Program-made: the position numbers and the translations under genes
Assembly: GCF_900157365.1 (NCBI RefSeq)
Contig: NZ_FUEZ01000004.1
Coordinates: 1,785,066 to 1,849,065, forward strand
DNA length: 64,000 bases
Direction: 5' to 3'
Source: Mycobacterium numidiamassiliense
Lineage (GTDB): Bacteria > Actinomycetota > Actinomycetes > Mycobacteriales > Mycobacteriaceae
Shown here: one piece after another, positions 17,170 to 25,619 of the stretch
Numbering within the stretch: the stretch's first letter is position 1
Layout of the letters: every line of letters starts with the position of its first letter
Notes under the pieces: model-generated
Database searches by the model: none
The model's input: the letters and a program-made list of their open reading frames with translations, nothing else
What the model was told of the DNA's origin: nothing

Positions 17170-18012
17170 CTAGAGCTTGACTTTGCCCATGATCAGGTCG
17201 ATCAGTGGCTTGCCCGGCGCGTACGACCCGGTCACCGACGCCATCGTGTGTCCGGTGTCCACCAGTAGCGTGATGCCGCTGATGCCAGAGGCGGCGTCGC
17301 TGTTGAGGAACGCCATGACGTCGCCCATCTGCTCGGGCGTGTGGACCTTGGAGCCGGTCTCATCCCGGTAGTCCTGGGCGAAGGACAGCCACAGGTCCGC
17401 GTTGGCCTGGGCCAACGGGGTGTCGGTCGGGCCGGGGCAGATCGCGTTGATGCGGATGCCCTTCTTCAGCAGCGGGTAGCCCTGGGTGGCCACGTACTGG
17501 TTGATGATCTTCTTGCTGGTGCCGTAGTGAATGATGCCCTCGGACTCGTGGGCCTTGGACCAGGCCTCGGCCGCCGCAAAGTCCGGCGTGGCCAGGAACT
17601 CGTTGATCAGTTCCAGGTCGTTCTCCCAGCCCATGCCGGCGACCGACGAGATGAAGCAGATCGCCGAGCCGTTGGGCAGCTGGTTCTTTTCCAGCAGCCG
17701 CTCGATGAGGTGGCGGTGGCCGATGAAGTTGATCTTCAACAGGTCGGTCGTGCCGTCGGCCACCCCGGCTGCGGAGAAGAGAGCGTGGATGGGCCCCTCG
17801 ATCTGCTCGAGCGCGGCGTCGATCGAGGCAGGGTCGCGCAGGTCCACCTGCACCGCCTGGGCGACGTCGTAGTCCACCGGCGCGTAGTCCAGCACGATGA
17901 CTTCGGCGCCGAGCTCCGCGGCCGACTTGGCTGCGGCCGCGCCCATGCCGGTCGCGCCGCCGACAACGAGTGCGCGCTTACCGTCGTAGCGCAACCGATC
18001 GACAATTGACAT
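17170..18012 (-). CDS. Short-chain dehydrogenase, 3-alpha-hydroxysteroid dehydrogenase-like
   Basis: A 280-residue classical SDR. The cofactor motif GGATGMGAA lies near residues 19-27, the catalytic Ser in SSVAG, and Tyr/Lys in YGTSK. A long insert between the Ser and Tyr (about 40 residues including AEAWSKAHESEG) is typical of 3-alpha-HSD/carbonyl-reductase-like members. I chose the ATG at 18012 because AAGGGG is spaced seven bases before it; the ATG at 18033 lacks such a site. A degenerate copy of the local 14-bp operator lies 57 bases upstream (18069-18082), so the gene may belong to the regulon of the tandem TetR protein encoded just upstream. Steroid substrate is a guess from family resemblance. 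Confidence 0.83.
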   Translation of the reverse strand: MSIVDRLRYDGKRALVVGGATGMGAAAAKSAAELGAEVIVLDYAPVDYDVAQAVQVDLRDPASIDAALEQIEGPIHALFSAAGVADGTTDLLKINFIGHRHLIERLLEKNQLPNGSAICFISSVAGMGWENDLELINEFLATPDFAAAEAWSKAHESEGIIHYGTSKKIINQYVATQGYPLLKKGIRINAICPGPTDTPLAQANADLWLSFAQDYRDETGSKVHTPEQMGDVMAFLNSDAASGISGITLLVDTGHTMASVTGSYAPGKPLIDLIMGKVKL

Positions 18013-18068
18013 GGAAATCCCCTTCTCATTCACCGCTAACCCGGTTCTAATGGCCCAACTGTATGGGT

Positions 18069-18082
18069 GCCAGTTATTTGGT
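18069..18082. promoter_or_regulatory. Candidate operator, degenerate copy (GCCAGTTATTTGGT)
   Basis: Ten of 14 positions match the perfect-armed site at 19453-19466, including the intact half TTTGGT. It lies upstream of the SDR at 17170-18012 and just past the stop of the tandem TetR gene. Confidence 0.4.
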
Positions 18083-18111
18083 TCAATACCGGGGGCGGAT
18101 TGAATTTGGTC

Positions 18112-19419
18112 TTACTTGCTGCGTACCGCGACACCGCGCAAAAAGGTGTCTCGGGTGTGTACCAGCGCCGCCCGCTTGCCGACGGCGCGAAGAATGTTTT
18201 CCGGTATCCACTGCAGGCCGATGACGCAACGGGCCAGCATCGCGGTGGAGGGAGCGTCAATGTAGATCTCGTCCGACCGGATTCCTTCGGAGAGCAGTGA
18301 TTTCATCTGTCGTAGGCGCGTCGTGTAGGACCAGCCCGGGTTGGCCGTCGGCGGCGATTGCCGCATCCACGCCAGCTGAATGCGGAACTCGTCGGAGAAC
18401 TGGTCGAGCGCGTTGACGTTGACCCAGCACAGTGCGTCCAGCTTCTCCATGGGTGTCGCGTCGGCGCGCAGCACACTCACCCAGCCCGCCTCGACCTTCT
18501 GCCCAAATGAACGCATGATCGAGTCCAGGAGTTCGTCCTTGGACCCGATCACTCGGTAGACCGTTCCGGTGCCAAGGCCGGCCGCCGATGCGATATCCCG
18601 GATCGTGGTGACTTCGTACCCTTTGCGCCCGAACTCCGCTCGCGCGACCGCGCGGACATGCGCCGCCTTGTCGCTGGGATCGGCGGTGCTGTCGTCGGCC
18701 CACGTCTTGATCGCGTCGTTGGCGGCGCTGATGGCATTCGACCGGTCCAGCGCTGAATCGGTGGGCGTCCGAATTGCCAATCCTTGCAAGATGATTCGGC
18801 ACAACAACTCGGCCACCTGGTCGCCGGACGAATTGTGGCGCATCACATCGAGCCCGACCTGCAGCATGGTCTGGCAAATACGGTCGGCCAGGATGGGCAG
18901 GTCGATGTCGGGCTTGATGTAGCCGCTCCACCTGCCGGCGCGCAGCGTCTGCAGCATCGCCTCTTGAATTGCGTTGGGGCGCTGACGCGTCAGCGCCATC
19001 AGTTCGGGATCTGTGCTCGGTCCTTCGTAGAACGACATCTGCAGCGCAGCCCGATGTTGCACGGCGCAATTGGCGATGGCCGATCCCAGGTCAACGATCT
19101 TCTCGTATGCCGATCGCGAGTCGGCTTGGTCCAACCTCGCCTGCGCGTTTCGGCCGATGCGATCCAGATCCTCCTGGTAACGCCGGATCAGCTCGACAAG
19201 GATTGCCTCTTTGGATTCGAAGTGGTGATACAAGCTGCCCGGCAGAATTCCGGCCGCATCTGCTATCTCCTGCAACGACGTTCGCAATCCCGACGACGCG
19301 ATCAACGACGCCGCGGTCTGCAGGATCTCGGTGCGCCGGGTGCCGACGTCGTCGCCGCTCTGATCTGATCGATCGGTCGCCGGCCGCCTGCCCTTCGCCA
19401 GTGCATCGGCTTTGGCCAT
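18112..19419 (-). CDS. Tandem-domain TetR regulator (Mce3R-like)
   Basis: The 435 residues contain two complete TetR units in one chain. The first helix-turn-helix is near residues 30-75 (SLQEIADAAGILPGSLYHHF) and the second near 245-295 (TIRDIASAAGLGTGTVYRVI), each followed by a ligand-binding-type helical domain. Mce3R (Rv1963c, about 406 residues) is the known mycobacterial example of such a double TetR repressor; it controls mce3 and a fadE17-fadE18 lipid operon. This gene lies beside a paired acyl-CoA dehydrogenase operon of that kind. An inverted repeat at 19453-19466, just upstream of its ATG, suggests autoregulation. The ligand is unknown; a lipid or steroid acyl-CoA is plausible. Confidence 0.85.
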   Translation of the reverse strand: MAKADALAKGRRPATDRSDQSGDDVGTRRTEILQTAASLIASSGLRTSLQEIADAAGILPGSLYHHFESKEAILVELIRRYQEDLDRIGRNAQARLDQADSRSAYEKIVDLGSAIANCAVQHRAALQMSFYEGPSTDPELMALTRQRPNAIQEAMLQTLRAGRWSGYIKPDIDLPILADRICQTMLQVGLDVMRHNSSGDQVAELLCRIILQGLAIRTPTDSALDRSNAISAANDAIKTWADDSTADPSDKAAHVRAVARAEFGRKGYEVTTIRDIASAAGLGTGTVYRVIGSKDELLDSIMRSFGQKVEAGWVSVLRADATPMEKLDALCWVNVNALDQFSDEFRIQLAWMRQSPPTANPGWSYTTRLRQMKSLLSEGIRSDEIYIDAPSTAMLARCVIGLQWIPENILRAVGKRAALVHTRDTFLRGVAVRSK

Positions 19420-19452
19420 GGCTAGCCAGTCCTCCCAGGAAAGAGACCTGAA

Positions 19453-19466
19453 CCAAATCTTTGGTA
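19453..19466. promoter_or_regulatory. Candidate operator of the tandem TetR protein (ACCAAATCTTTGGT)
   Basis: A 6-2-6 inverted repeat (ACCAAA-TC-TTTGGT) lies 34 bases upstream of the tandem TetR gene. Related sequences occur at 18069, 23608 and 23699, all upstream of lipid-catabolism genes in the island. The layout resembles the KstR2 consensus AnCAAGnnCTTGnT, but the G/C at the inner positions is replaced by A/T on both arms. Confidence 0.6.
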
Positions 19467-19523
19467 AAGGCTATCAGACTGCCACCTTGGAAACCCGCAG
19501 CTTAGGGCGGTGACGAACCCATT

Positions 19524-20174
19524 CTAGAGGGCAGGACCGTCCCAGCGGTCCAGCGCGACCACTTCCTCGACCGGCCGGCGGATGGCCGGTGAGAATGTGT
19601 GCCCGGCGCGTAGCCGCCCGACAGGTAGCAGGCAGCCCTGGGTGTAGGTCGCCGGGATGCCCAGCAGTTGCCGCACTTCGCTCTCGTACTGCAGGTGCAG
19701 CGTCGTGATGCACGTCCCGTAGCCCCGGGTATGCAAGGCCAGCTCAAAGTTCCACACGGGCGGGAAGATCGAGCCGTACAGCGTCGCCAAGTGGAACGAT
19801 TCGTCCCCGTCGATGCGTGGCAAGTACGGCTCGTAGCAAGGGATTACCAGCAGTGGCACCTTTGCCATATTGACGACCAGCCACTCCGTCGAGGACATCA
19901 GGCGGGTCGCGGGGGTGCCGGCCGGCATCTTGTCGGCGAACAGCTCGCCGCCGACGCGCAGCAGGTATGACTTGCGGTAGAGCTCGGCGATCTCGGTCCG
20001 CAGCGCGGGGTCGGAAACCACCAGCCATCGCCACGCCTGCTGGTTAGAGCCGTTGGCGGCCTGCAGGCCGATGCGCAAGCACTCGCGGATGTCGGCGTGG
20101 TCGACGGGCGCGTCCAGGTCGAGCGTCTTGCGCGCCGAACGGGTAGCGGTGAGCAGGTATTCGATGTCCATCAT
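19524..20174 (-). CDS. Nitroreductase-family oxidoreductase
   Basis: The 216-residue protein has the FMN-dependent nitroreductase fold: the N-terminal LLTATRSARKTL motif that contacts FMN phosphate, NGSNQQAWRWLVV, and a late GYGTCITTLHL segment. Members reduce nitro groups, quinones or unsaturated substrates with NAD(P)H. Its ATG overlaps the stop of the upstream acyl-CoA dehydrogenase by four bases, so it is the last gene of a coupled operon with two acyl-CoA dehydrogenases. In that context the physiological role is probably reduction of a lipid or steroid-derived intermediate rather than of nitro compounds; this is inference. Confidence 0.86.
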   Translation of the reverse strand: MMDIEYLLTATRSARKTLDLDAPVDHADIRECLRIGLQAANGSNQQAWRWLVVSDPALRTEIAELYRKSYLLRVGGELFADKMPAGTPATRLMSSTEWLVVNMAKVPLLVIPCYEPYLPRIDGDESFHLATLYGSIFPPVWNFELALHTRGYGTCITTLHLQYESEVRQLLGIPATYTQGCLLPVGRLRAGHTFSPAIRRPVEEVVALDRWDGPAL

Positions 20175-21292
20175 CGACCTCTGTTCTTCAGGCGCGCACC
20201 GAGTTCGGCGAGATACCGGTCGGGGCTGCCGAGAAGCTCGCTCCAGCTCAGCAGGCGCTTGAGGTAAAGATGAGCATCGTGTTCCCAGGTGTAACCGATG
20301 CCGCCGAACACCTGGATGGCGGTGTCACCCACGGTCGCCAATCGCCCGGCGAACGCCTTCGCCCGCACCGCGGCAAGATGCCGTTCGCCGGATGCGGAGT
20401 CGGCCCCCGGGGATGCGACGTCGGCATCGGCGGCCCACAGCGCGTGGATTACGCCGCTGCGCGCGAGCTCGACGGTCTCGTACATGTCGACGCACAGATG
20501 CTGGACCGCCTGAAACGAACCGATCACTTGACCGAATTGCCTTCTGACTTTCGCGTATTCGACCGCGAGGTCCATGACCGCCCGTGCGGCGCCGAGCGCG
20601 TCTGCGGCGGTGGCAATCAGCACATCGTCAATCACCGCCGCGACGTCGTCTGACGAAGCCACAGCCAAGCGACGCGCCGGCGCCGCGTCAAGCGTGACGC
20701 GAAACTGCTTGCGCGTCTGGTCGATACCGCGCTCGGGTGCGAGCGAAACTTTGGCCGAGTCGGCATCCACCGCGAAAAGCCCTATGCCCCTTGAGTCCTC
20801 GGCAAACACCAGCAGGATGTCGGCCGCCGCGGCGTCGGGCATGCCGGCGATCTCGCCGCGCAGCACGGTCTCGTCACCTTGCTCGTCCACCTCTACGGCG
20901 GGGTTCGCACGACTCAGGGAGACGGTGGCGATCGTGGTCCCGTCGGCGATCCCGGTCAAAATTTTGCCGGCATCGCCGTTGGTGCCGAGCCGGGTCAGGG
21001 CCCGCGTCGCCGCGACGGCGGTCGACAGCCACGGCCCCGGGTGCAGGGCGGCGCCGAGTTCTTCGGCGACGATTCCAGCCTCGACCATGGTCATGCCGGC
21101 TCCACCGAATTCCTCCGGCACCAGCAGCCCGGTCGTCCCGAGGTCGGCAAGACCGCGCCACACCGCTTCGTCGACGCCGGTCGGGTCGTCGAGCAGTCGG
21201 CGCACGTGGCCCGAAATCGGTGCCCTCTCAGCAAGAAAGCGTCGCGTCGTTTCGCGCAGTGCCGCTTGTTCGTCGGTGAGTTCGAGGTTCAT
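20171..21292 (-). CDS. Acyl-CoA dehydrogenase, partner subunit (FadE18-like)
   Basis: A 373-residue member of the acyl-CoA dehydrogenase family, with LLVPEEFGGAG in the N-terminal domain, VRRQFGQVIGSFQAVQH in the C-terminal helical domain, and GGIGYTWEHDAHLYLKR near the end. The FAD-binding segment SEPEAGSD of the neighbouring subunit is absent here; the middle domain is diverged. Such unequal pairs form the alpha2beta2 dehydrogenases used by mycobacteria on steroid side chains and rings. The ATG at 21292 overlaps the TGA of the upstream subunit gene (ATGA); a longer frame upstream would be antisense-free but redundant. Order matches fadE17-fadE18 of M. tuberculosis. Confidence 0.87.
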   Translation of the reverse strand: MNLELTDEQAALRETTRRFLAERAPISGHVRRLLDDPTGVDEAVWRGLADLGTTGLLVPEEFGGAGMTMVEAGIVAEELGAALHPGPWLSTAVAATRALTRLGTNGDAGKILTGIADGTTIATVSLSRANPAVEVDEQGDETVLRGEIAGMPDAAAADILLVFAEDSRGIGLFAVDADSAKVSLAPERGIDQTRKQFRVTLDAAPARRLAVASSDDVAAVIDDVLIATAADALGAARAVMDLAVEYAKVRRQFGQVIGSFQAVQHLCVDMYETVELARSGVIHALWAADADVASPGADSASGERHLAAVRAKAFAGRLATVGDTAIQVFGGIGYTWEHDAHLYLKRLLSWSELLGSPDRYLAELGARLKNRGR

Positions 21293-22455
21293 TTGCGCGG
21301 CAGCCCCAGTACCCGCTGCGCGGTGATGTTCTTGGTGATCTGAGTCGTACCCCCTGCGATGGTCAGTGCGCGCGACGTCAGGCGGTAGTTCGCCCACGGA
21401 GCATTTTCGCCGCGGGCACCCAGCACGTCGAAGGCCAGCGCAGCCATCTCCTGTCCGATCTCACCCCACACGGATTTGGCCAGGCTGGCCGTCCCAAAGG
21501 CCGCATGTTCTGATCCGCCGTGCAGGGTCGCTGAGATGGATCGCTGGCACAGCACCTCGAGATACTTGATGCGAAGCGCGATTTCGCCGAGGCGCCGCAA
21601 GGTCACCGGGTCATCGAGCAGGTCGCCCTGCGCGGCGATGTCATCCACCAGTTCCTCCAGCCGCACGTGCATTTCGGTGTACAACCGCGCGGCCCCGGCT
21701 CGCTCGTGGCTGAGCGTGGTGGTCGCCACCTGCCAACCCGCATTGAGCGGTCCGAGCAGGGCGTCGGCCGGCACTCGCACATCGTGAAAGAACACTTCGG
21801 CAAAATCTGTTTCGCCGTTGAGCGTGACGAGTGGTCGGACCTCGATGCCGGGCAGCCTCATGTCGACGATCAGGCAGGAGATCCCCTTGTGTTTCGGGGC
21901 CTCTGGGTCGGTGCGCACATACAGCTGGCACCACTGCGCCCGATGCCCGAGCGACGTCCAGATCTTCTGGCCATTGACGACGAAGTCGTCGCCTTGCGGA
22001 CCGGCACTGCGCACCGCCCTGGTGCGTAAGGAGGCGAGATCGGACCCGGCTTCTGGCTCCGACATGCCCTGGCACCAAATGTCGTCGGCGCGCATCATCC
22101 GGGGGAGCAGCGTCGTCTTCTGAGATTCAGTGCCGTACTGCATGATGGCCGGAGCGATGTTGTTCATCCCGATGACGTTGAGCGGCATGGGAGCCCGAGC
22201 CCGGGTGGTCTCTTCGGTGTAGACGAGCTGCTCGAGCACGGTCGCCCCTCGACCGCCGTATTCCCGGGGCCAGGAGACGGCCGCCCAGCCGGCGTCGGCC
22301 ATCGTGCGATTCCACTCGCGCTGTTTCTCGAAGGCCGCGTCGTCGGAGCCGGAGAGGCGTCGAGCGGCGATCAGCTGACTGGTCAGATTCGCGGACAGCC
22401 ACTCGCGTAACTGGGTGCGGAACTGCTCCACTTCCGCGGGGTACGAGAAATCCAC
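21289..22455 (-). CDS. Acyl-CoA dehydrogenase, FAD-motif subunit (FadE17-like)
   Basis: The 388-residue product begins MDFSYPAEVEQFR and carries WPREYGGRG, the FAD/substrate motif MSEPEAGSD, the NGQKIWTS strand, and the C-terminal IAGGTTQITKNITAQRVLG. It dehydrogenates an acyl-CoA at the alpha-beta bond, most likely as the partner of the coupled 373-residue subunit downstream. The pair resembles heterotetrameric mycobacterial dehydrogenases such as FadE28-29 and FadE17-18. It is 88 bases downstream of the SDR at 22544-23536 on the same strand, so a four-gene operon (SDR, two dehydrogenase subunits, nitroreductase) is likely. The substrate cannot be read from sequence. Confidence 0.88.
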   Translation of the reverse strand: MDFSYPAEVEQFRTQLREWLSANLTSQLIAARRLSGSDDAAFEKQREWNRTMADAGWAAVSWPREYGGRGATVLEQLVYTEETTRARAPMPLNVIGMNNIAPAIMQYGTESQKTTLLPRMMRADDIWCQGMSEPEAGSDLASLRTRAVRSAGPQGDDFVVNGQKIWTSLGHRAQWCQLYVRTDPEAPKHKGISCLIVDMRLPGIEVRPLVTLNGETDFAEVFFHDVRVPADALLGPLNAGWQVATTTLSHERAGAARLYTEMHVRLEELVDDIAAQGDLLDDPVTLRRLGEIALRIKYLEVLCQRSISATLHGGSEHAAFGTASLAKSVWGEIGQEMAALAFDVLGARGENAPWANYRLTSRALTIAGGTTQITKNITAQRVLGLPRK

Positions 22456-22543
22456 TGTTCTTGACTCTGGTCCCTGGTCGTTTAGCCGGACTCTACGGTT
22501 GTGCAGTTAGTCGGTCAACAATCTCGATGGCGGCGAGCAAACA

Positions 22544-23536
22544 TCAGCGTGTGTTGCGTTGGGGTTCAGGGAATGCGACTTTTGTCTCTGCAAGGCTTTG
22601 TCCTGGCATCGCGTTGACGCCGCGTCGTTCGCATACCTCGAGCACCTCGTCGACGATCGACGTGGGCACGAAGAATTTGTCCGTGGCTGACATCTGTCCG
22701 AGATGCGCCTCGATGTCTTCTGCCGTCGGTTCGCTCCCGGCGTCTGCCAGCCACCCTTCACTCAGCCCGACGAACACCCGCGCATAGCGTCCGGCGGCGG
22801 CCGAGTAGTTGCGGTGCGAGAACGTGCAGGCACGGCTTGCCAGAAAGCTGACCAGGGGGACGACCAGTTCGGGACGGATCGCCCGCATAAATCCGGATTC
22901 GGCGAGAAACTTCTCGTCGCCGACCGTCTCGGTGACCATTCGCGAGAAGCCAGTGGGCATAACCGAATTGGCGAGTATTCCGTGCGCTTCGCCCTCGATC
23001 GCGATCACGTTCGTCAACCCCACCAGGCCGGCTTTCGCCGCGGCGTAGTGAGCCTCCATCGGCTGGCCGAAGATCCCGGCGGAGGACGAGATGAACACGA
23101 ATCTTCCGCCCCCGTTGTTCTTCATCACTCGGTAGGCGGGCTGCGAGAGAAAAAAGCCGCCGTCGAGATGCACGCGCAGCATTCGAGTCCACTCGTCGAG
23201 CGAGAGGTCTTCGAACGGCACGCTGCCGAAGATCCCCGCATTGCTGATGACCGCGTCCAGCCGCCCGAATGCGCCGACGGCGGCGTCGACGATGGCCTGG
23301 CCGCCCCGGGGGCTGTCCACCGAGTCATGCGAGGCGATCGCCGTGCCGCCCGCCCTCTTGATCTCGTCGACCACTTCGTCGGCGACCCGCGAGTCGACAC
23401 CTTCGCCACGCATCGAGCCGCCAAGGTCGTTGACGACGACCGAGGCACCACGGCGCGCCAAATCCAGCGCGTAGAGCCGACCGAGTCCACGTCCGGCACC
23501 GGTGACGACGGCCACCTGACCGGTGAAGTCAATCAT
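22544..23536 (-). CDS. Short-chain dehydrogenase, MFE-2/17-beta-HSD4-like
   Basis: A 330-residue SDR. The cofactor motif TGAGRGLGR (about residues 12-20) and VVNDLGG (about 35-41) are typical of the 3-hydroxyacyl-CoA dehydrogenase domain of peroxisomal multifunctional enzyme type 2. Catalytic residues are the Ser in ISSSAG and Tyr/Lys in YAAAKAG. The C-terminal 80 residues (FSHRNYSAAAGRYARVFVG onward) form the extension also seen in that group. It would oxidise a beta-hydroxyacyl-CoA after the dehydrogenase and hydratase steps. It is the first gene of the minus-strand operon, and two operator-like sites lie in its upstream region. Confidence 0.85.
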   Translation of the reverse strand: MIDFTGQVAVVTGAGRGLGRLYALDLARRGASVVVNDLGGSMRGEGVDSRVADEVVDEIKRAGGTAIASHDSVDSPRGGQAIVDAAVGAFGRLDAVISNAGIFGSVPFEDLSLDEWTRMLRVHLDGGFFLSQPAYRVMKNNGGGRFVFISSSAGIFGQPMEAHYAAAKAGLVGLTNVIAIEGEAHGILANSVMPTGFSRMVTETVGDEKFLAESGFMRAIRPELVVPLVSFLASRACTFSHRNYSAAAGRYARVFVGLSEGWLADAGSEPTAEDIEAHLGQMSATDKFFVPTSIVDEVLEVCERRGVNAMPGQSLAETKVAFPEPQRNTR

Positions 23537-23607
23537 GGTGTGCTCCTGAGCAGGGACAGCCGACTGCCTGATTGATTGGCCGCGGGTGGAACCGGACCCT
23601 ACGCCGG

Positions 23608-23621
23608 AACAGATATTTGGT
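23608..23621. promoter_or_regulatory. Candidate operator copy (AACAGATATTTGGT)
   Basis: Eleven of 14 positions match the site at 19453-19466. It lies 72 bases upstream of the SDR start at 23536, in the divergent region shared with the aldehyde dehydrogenase gene. Confidence 0.5.
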
Positions 23622-23632
23622 CAAGCGTCCGG

Positions 23633-23688
23633 GAGGGCTCGCTGGGAGCCCTCTTTCCGGGCGCTTGACGCCCGGGAAGCTTCCCGGG
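23633..23688. repeat. Three consecutive inverted repeats between divergent promoters
   Basis: Within 56 bases there are GAGGGCTC/GAGCCCTC (23633-23640 and 23646-23653, 5-base loop), CCGGGCG/CGCCCGG (23657-23663 and 23669-23675, 5-base loop), and an 18-bp perfect palindrome CCCGGGAAGCTTCCCGGG (23671-23688). The last two overlap, so they are alternative structures. The block lies between the two operator-like sites 23608 and 23699. The remainder of the 393-base gap 23537-23929 shows no gene. Confidence 0.7.
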
Positions 23689-23698
23689 TCAGCCTCTG

Positions 23699-23712
23699 AA
23701 CAAATCTTAGGT
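23699..23712. promoter_or_regulatory. Candidate operator copy (AACAAATCTTAGGT)
   Basis: Twelve of 14 positions match the site at 19453-19466. It is about 217 bases before the aldehyde dehydrogenase start and 163 before the SDR start on the other strand, so it could serve either promoter. Confidence 0.5.
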
Positions 23713-23929
23713 TTACTCTTGACCGTGCCGACGGAGATGGGTGTGTCCAACGAGCGCGCAACGATCGTCGTGCCGTGCCGACAGGCTCACCATCGCGCCG
23801 CGACGCGGTGCGCCATGTGCACGTCAAGGCACCACCCGGACGTTGCATGTTGCCAATCGGCTAGTTTCCAGTAAGGCTCTCCGGTGGGATGAGTCACACG
23901 AGAACGAGTCAGAAGAGGGCTGAACAAAA

Positions 23930-25414
23930 ATGGCTGACACTGTAAAGGTCCGGTTCGAGCCGAAGATGATGATCGACGGCAAGCTCGTCGACGGCCAGGC
24001 CGGCAGCTTTACCAACATCAACCCGGCGACCGAAGAATCGCTCGGCGAAGTGTCCGACGCGTCGAAAGAGGACATGCACCGGGCCATCGACGCCGCGCGC
24101 CGGGCGTTCGACGAGACCGACTGGTCGACCAACAAGGAGCTGCGCAAGCGCTGCCTGCTGCAGCTGCACGAGGCGATCGAGTCCGAGAAAGACGAGCTGC
24201 GCGAGGAGCTGATCCTCGAGGTCGGCTCGCCCCGGGCCATCACATTCGGGCCTCAGCTGGATGCTCCACTGGAAGACGGGCTGAAGTACCCCGCACGCCT
24301 GATCGATGAATACGCCTGGGAGACCGACCTGGGCGACAAGGTGATCAGCCTGACCGGCACCCTGACCACCCGCAAGGTCTGGCGCGAGCCGGTCGGCGTG
24401 GTCGGCGCGATCGTGCCGTGGAACTTCCCGTTCGAGGTCACCCTCAACAAGCTCGGCCAGGCGCTGGGCACCGGCAACACCGTGGTGCTCAAGCCCGCAC
24501 CCAACACCCCGTTCAATGCGAATCGGCTGGGCCGATTGATCGCCGAAAAGACCGACATCCCGGCCGGTGTCGTCAACGTCGTCACCGCCTCGGACCACTT
24601 CGTGGGTGAGGAACTGACACTGTCGCCCAAGGTCGACCTGATCTCGTTCACCGGCTCGACGGTGGTCGGCAAGAGGATCATGGAAAAGGGCGCGGCCACC
24701 ATGAAGCGGCTGTTCCTCGAGCTCGGCGGCAAGTCGGCCTCCATCGTGCTGGAGGATGCCGACTTCGGCACGGCTTGCATGGTCGGCATCGCGCCGTGCA
24801 TGCACGCCGGTCAGGGTTGCGCCAACCCGACCCGGCTGCTGTTGCCGCGGTCGCGCTATGACGAGGGTGTCGAGATCCTCAAGAACATCTACGAGAACGT
24901 CACATGCGGCGACCCGCAGGACCCCGGGACGCTCTGCGGCCCGGTCATCTCGCAGCGGCAGTACGACCGGGTCACCGGCTACATCCAGAAGGGTGTCGAC
25001 GAGGGCGCCACGGCGCTGGTCGGCGGCCCCGGCGCGGAAACCGGTTTCGACAAGGGGTATTACGTCCGGCCAACGCTTTTCATCAACGTCGACAACAAGA
25101 TGACCATCGCCCAGGAGGAGATCTTCGGCCCGGTGCTCTCGGTCATTCCGTTCGACGACGAGGAGGACGCGATCCGGATCGCCAACGACAGCGTGTACGG
25201 GTTGGCCGGCAACGTGTTTGCGGGTTCGCTCGAGCGCGCGCTGTCGGTGACCCGCCGGATCAAGGCCGGCTTCATGGGCGTCAACGGCGGTGCGCCGTAC
25301 GGCGCCGACACTCCGTTCGGCGGCTACAAGGAGAGCGGCATCGGCCGCCAGAACGGCATCGCCGGGTTCGACCAGTACACCGAGATCAAGTCGGTGGCCT
25401 ATCCCGCGGTGTAG
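23930..25414 (+). CDS. NAD(P)-dependent aldehyde dehydrogenase
   Basis: The 494-residue enzyme has all marks of the aldehyde dehydrogenase superfamily: VPWNFPF, the cofactor motif FTGSTVVGK, the catalytic Glu in LELGGKSA, and the catalytic Cys in GQGCANPTRL. It oxidises an aldehyde to the acid with NAD or NADP. It is transcribed away from the SDR-dehydrogenase operon, and operator-like sites in the shared 393-base gap suggest joint control by the tandem TetR protein. A natural role would be removal of an aldehyde formed during lipid or steroid side-chain breakdown, which is inference. The start follows AACAAAA with GAGGGC a little upstream. Confidence 0.92.
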   Translation: MADTVKVRFEPKMMIDGKLVDGQAGSFTNINPATEESLGEVSDASKEDMHRAIDAARRAFDETDWSTNKELRKRCLLQLHEAIESEKDELREELILEVGSPRAITFGPQLDAPLEDGLKYPARLIDEYAWETDLGDKVISLTGTLTTRKVWREPVGVVGAIVPWNFPFEVTLNKLGQALGTGNTVVLKPAPNTPFNANRLGRLIAEKTDIPAGVVNVVTASDHFVGEELTLSPKVDLISFTGSTVVGKRIMEKGAATMKRLFLELGGKSASIVLEDADFGTACMVGIAPCMHAGQGCANPTRLLLPRSRYDEGVEILKNIYENVTCGDPQDPGTLCGPVISQRQYDRVTGYIQKGVDEGATALVGGPGAETGFDKGYYVRPTLFINVDNKMTIAQEEIFGPVLSVIPFDDEEDAIRIANDSVYGLAGNVFAGSLERALSVTRRIKAGFMGVNGGAPYGADTPFGGYKESGIGRQNGIAGFDQYTEIKSVAYPAV

Positions 25415-25425
25415 GGGACCACTAG

Positions 25426-25489
25426 CGCCGAGATTGCCGTCTTGGTTGTTGTTGTGGGCACGATCGCGACCGTGACGGCAATCTCGGCG
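25426..25489. repeat. 16-bp perfect inverted repeat with 32-base loop
   Basis: CGCCGAGATTGCCGTC at 25426-25441 is repeated in inverse at 25474-25489, with no mismatch. It lies right after the aldehyde dehydrogenase stop and before the 3' end of the convergent PARG-like gene. It could act as a bidirectional terminator, though there is no T tract, or be one copy of a dispersed repeat. The bases 25490-25619 hold nothing else I can identify. Confidence 0.8.
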
Positions 25490-25619
25490 GCACCCGACGC
25501 CGGCGCCGCATCTTGGAGCGATGCGCGTGAACCGCGAGTTTGGTTCGGCGTCTGGCTGTACAAAAGCATCGCGTCGATGCCGTTGAGCCGCTTTACTCCA
25601 CCATTATTGTCCCGGTAAA

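Noticed and set aside
18036..18049. CTAACCCGGTTCTA as a second KstR site
   Set aside because: The half-sites AAC and GTT are three bases apart instead of two, so it does not fit the KstR consensus.
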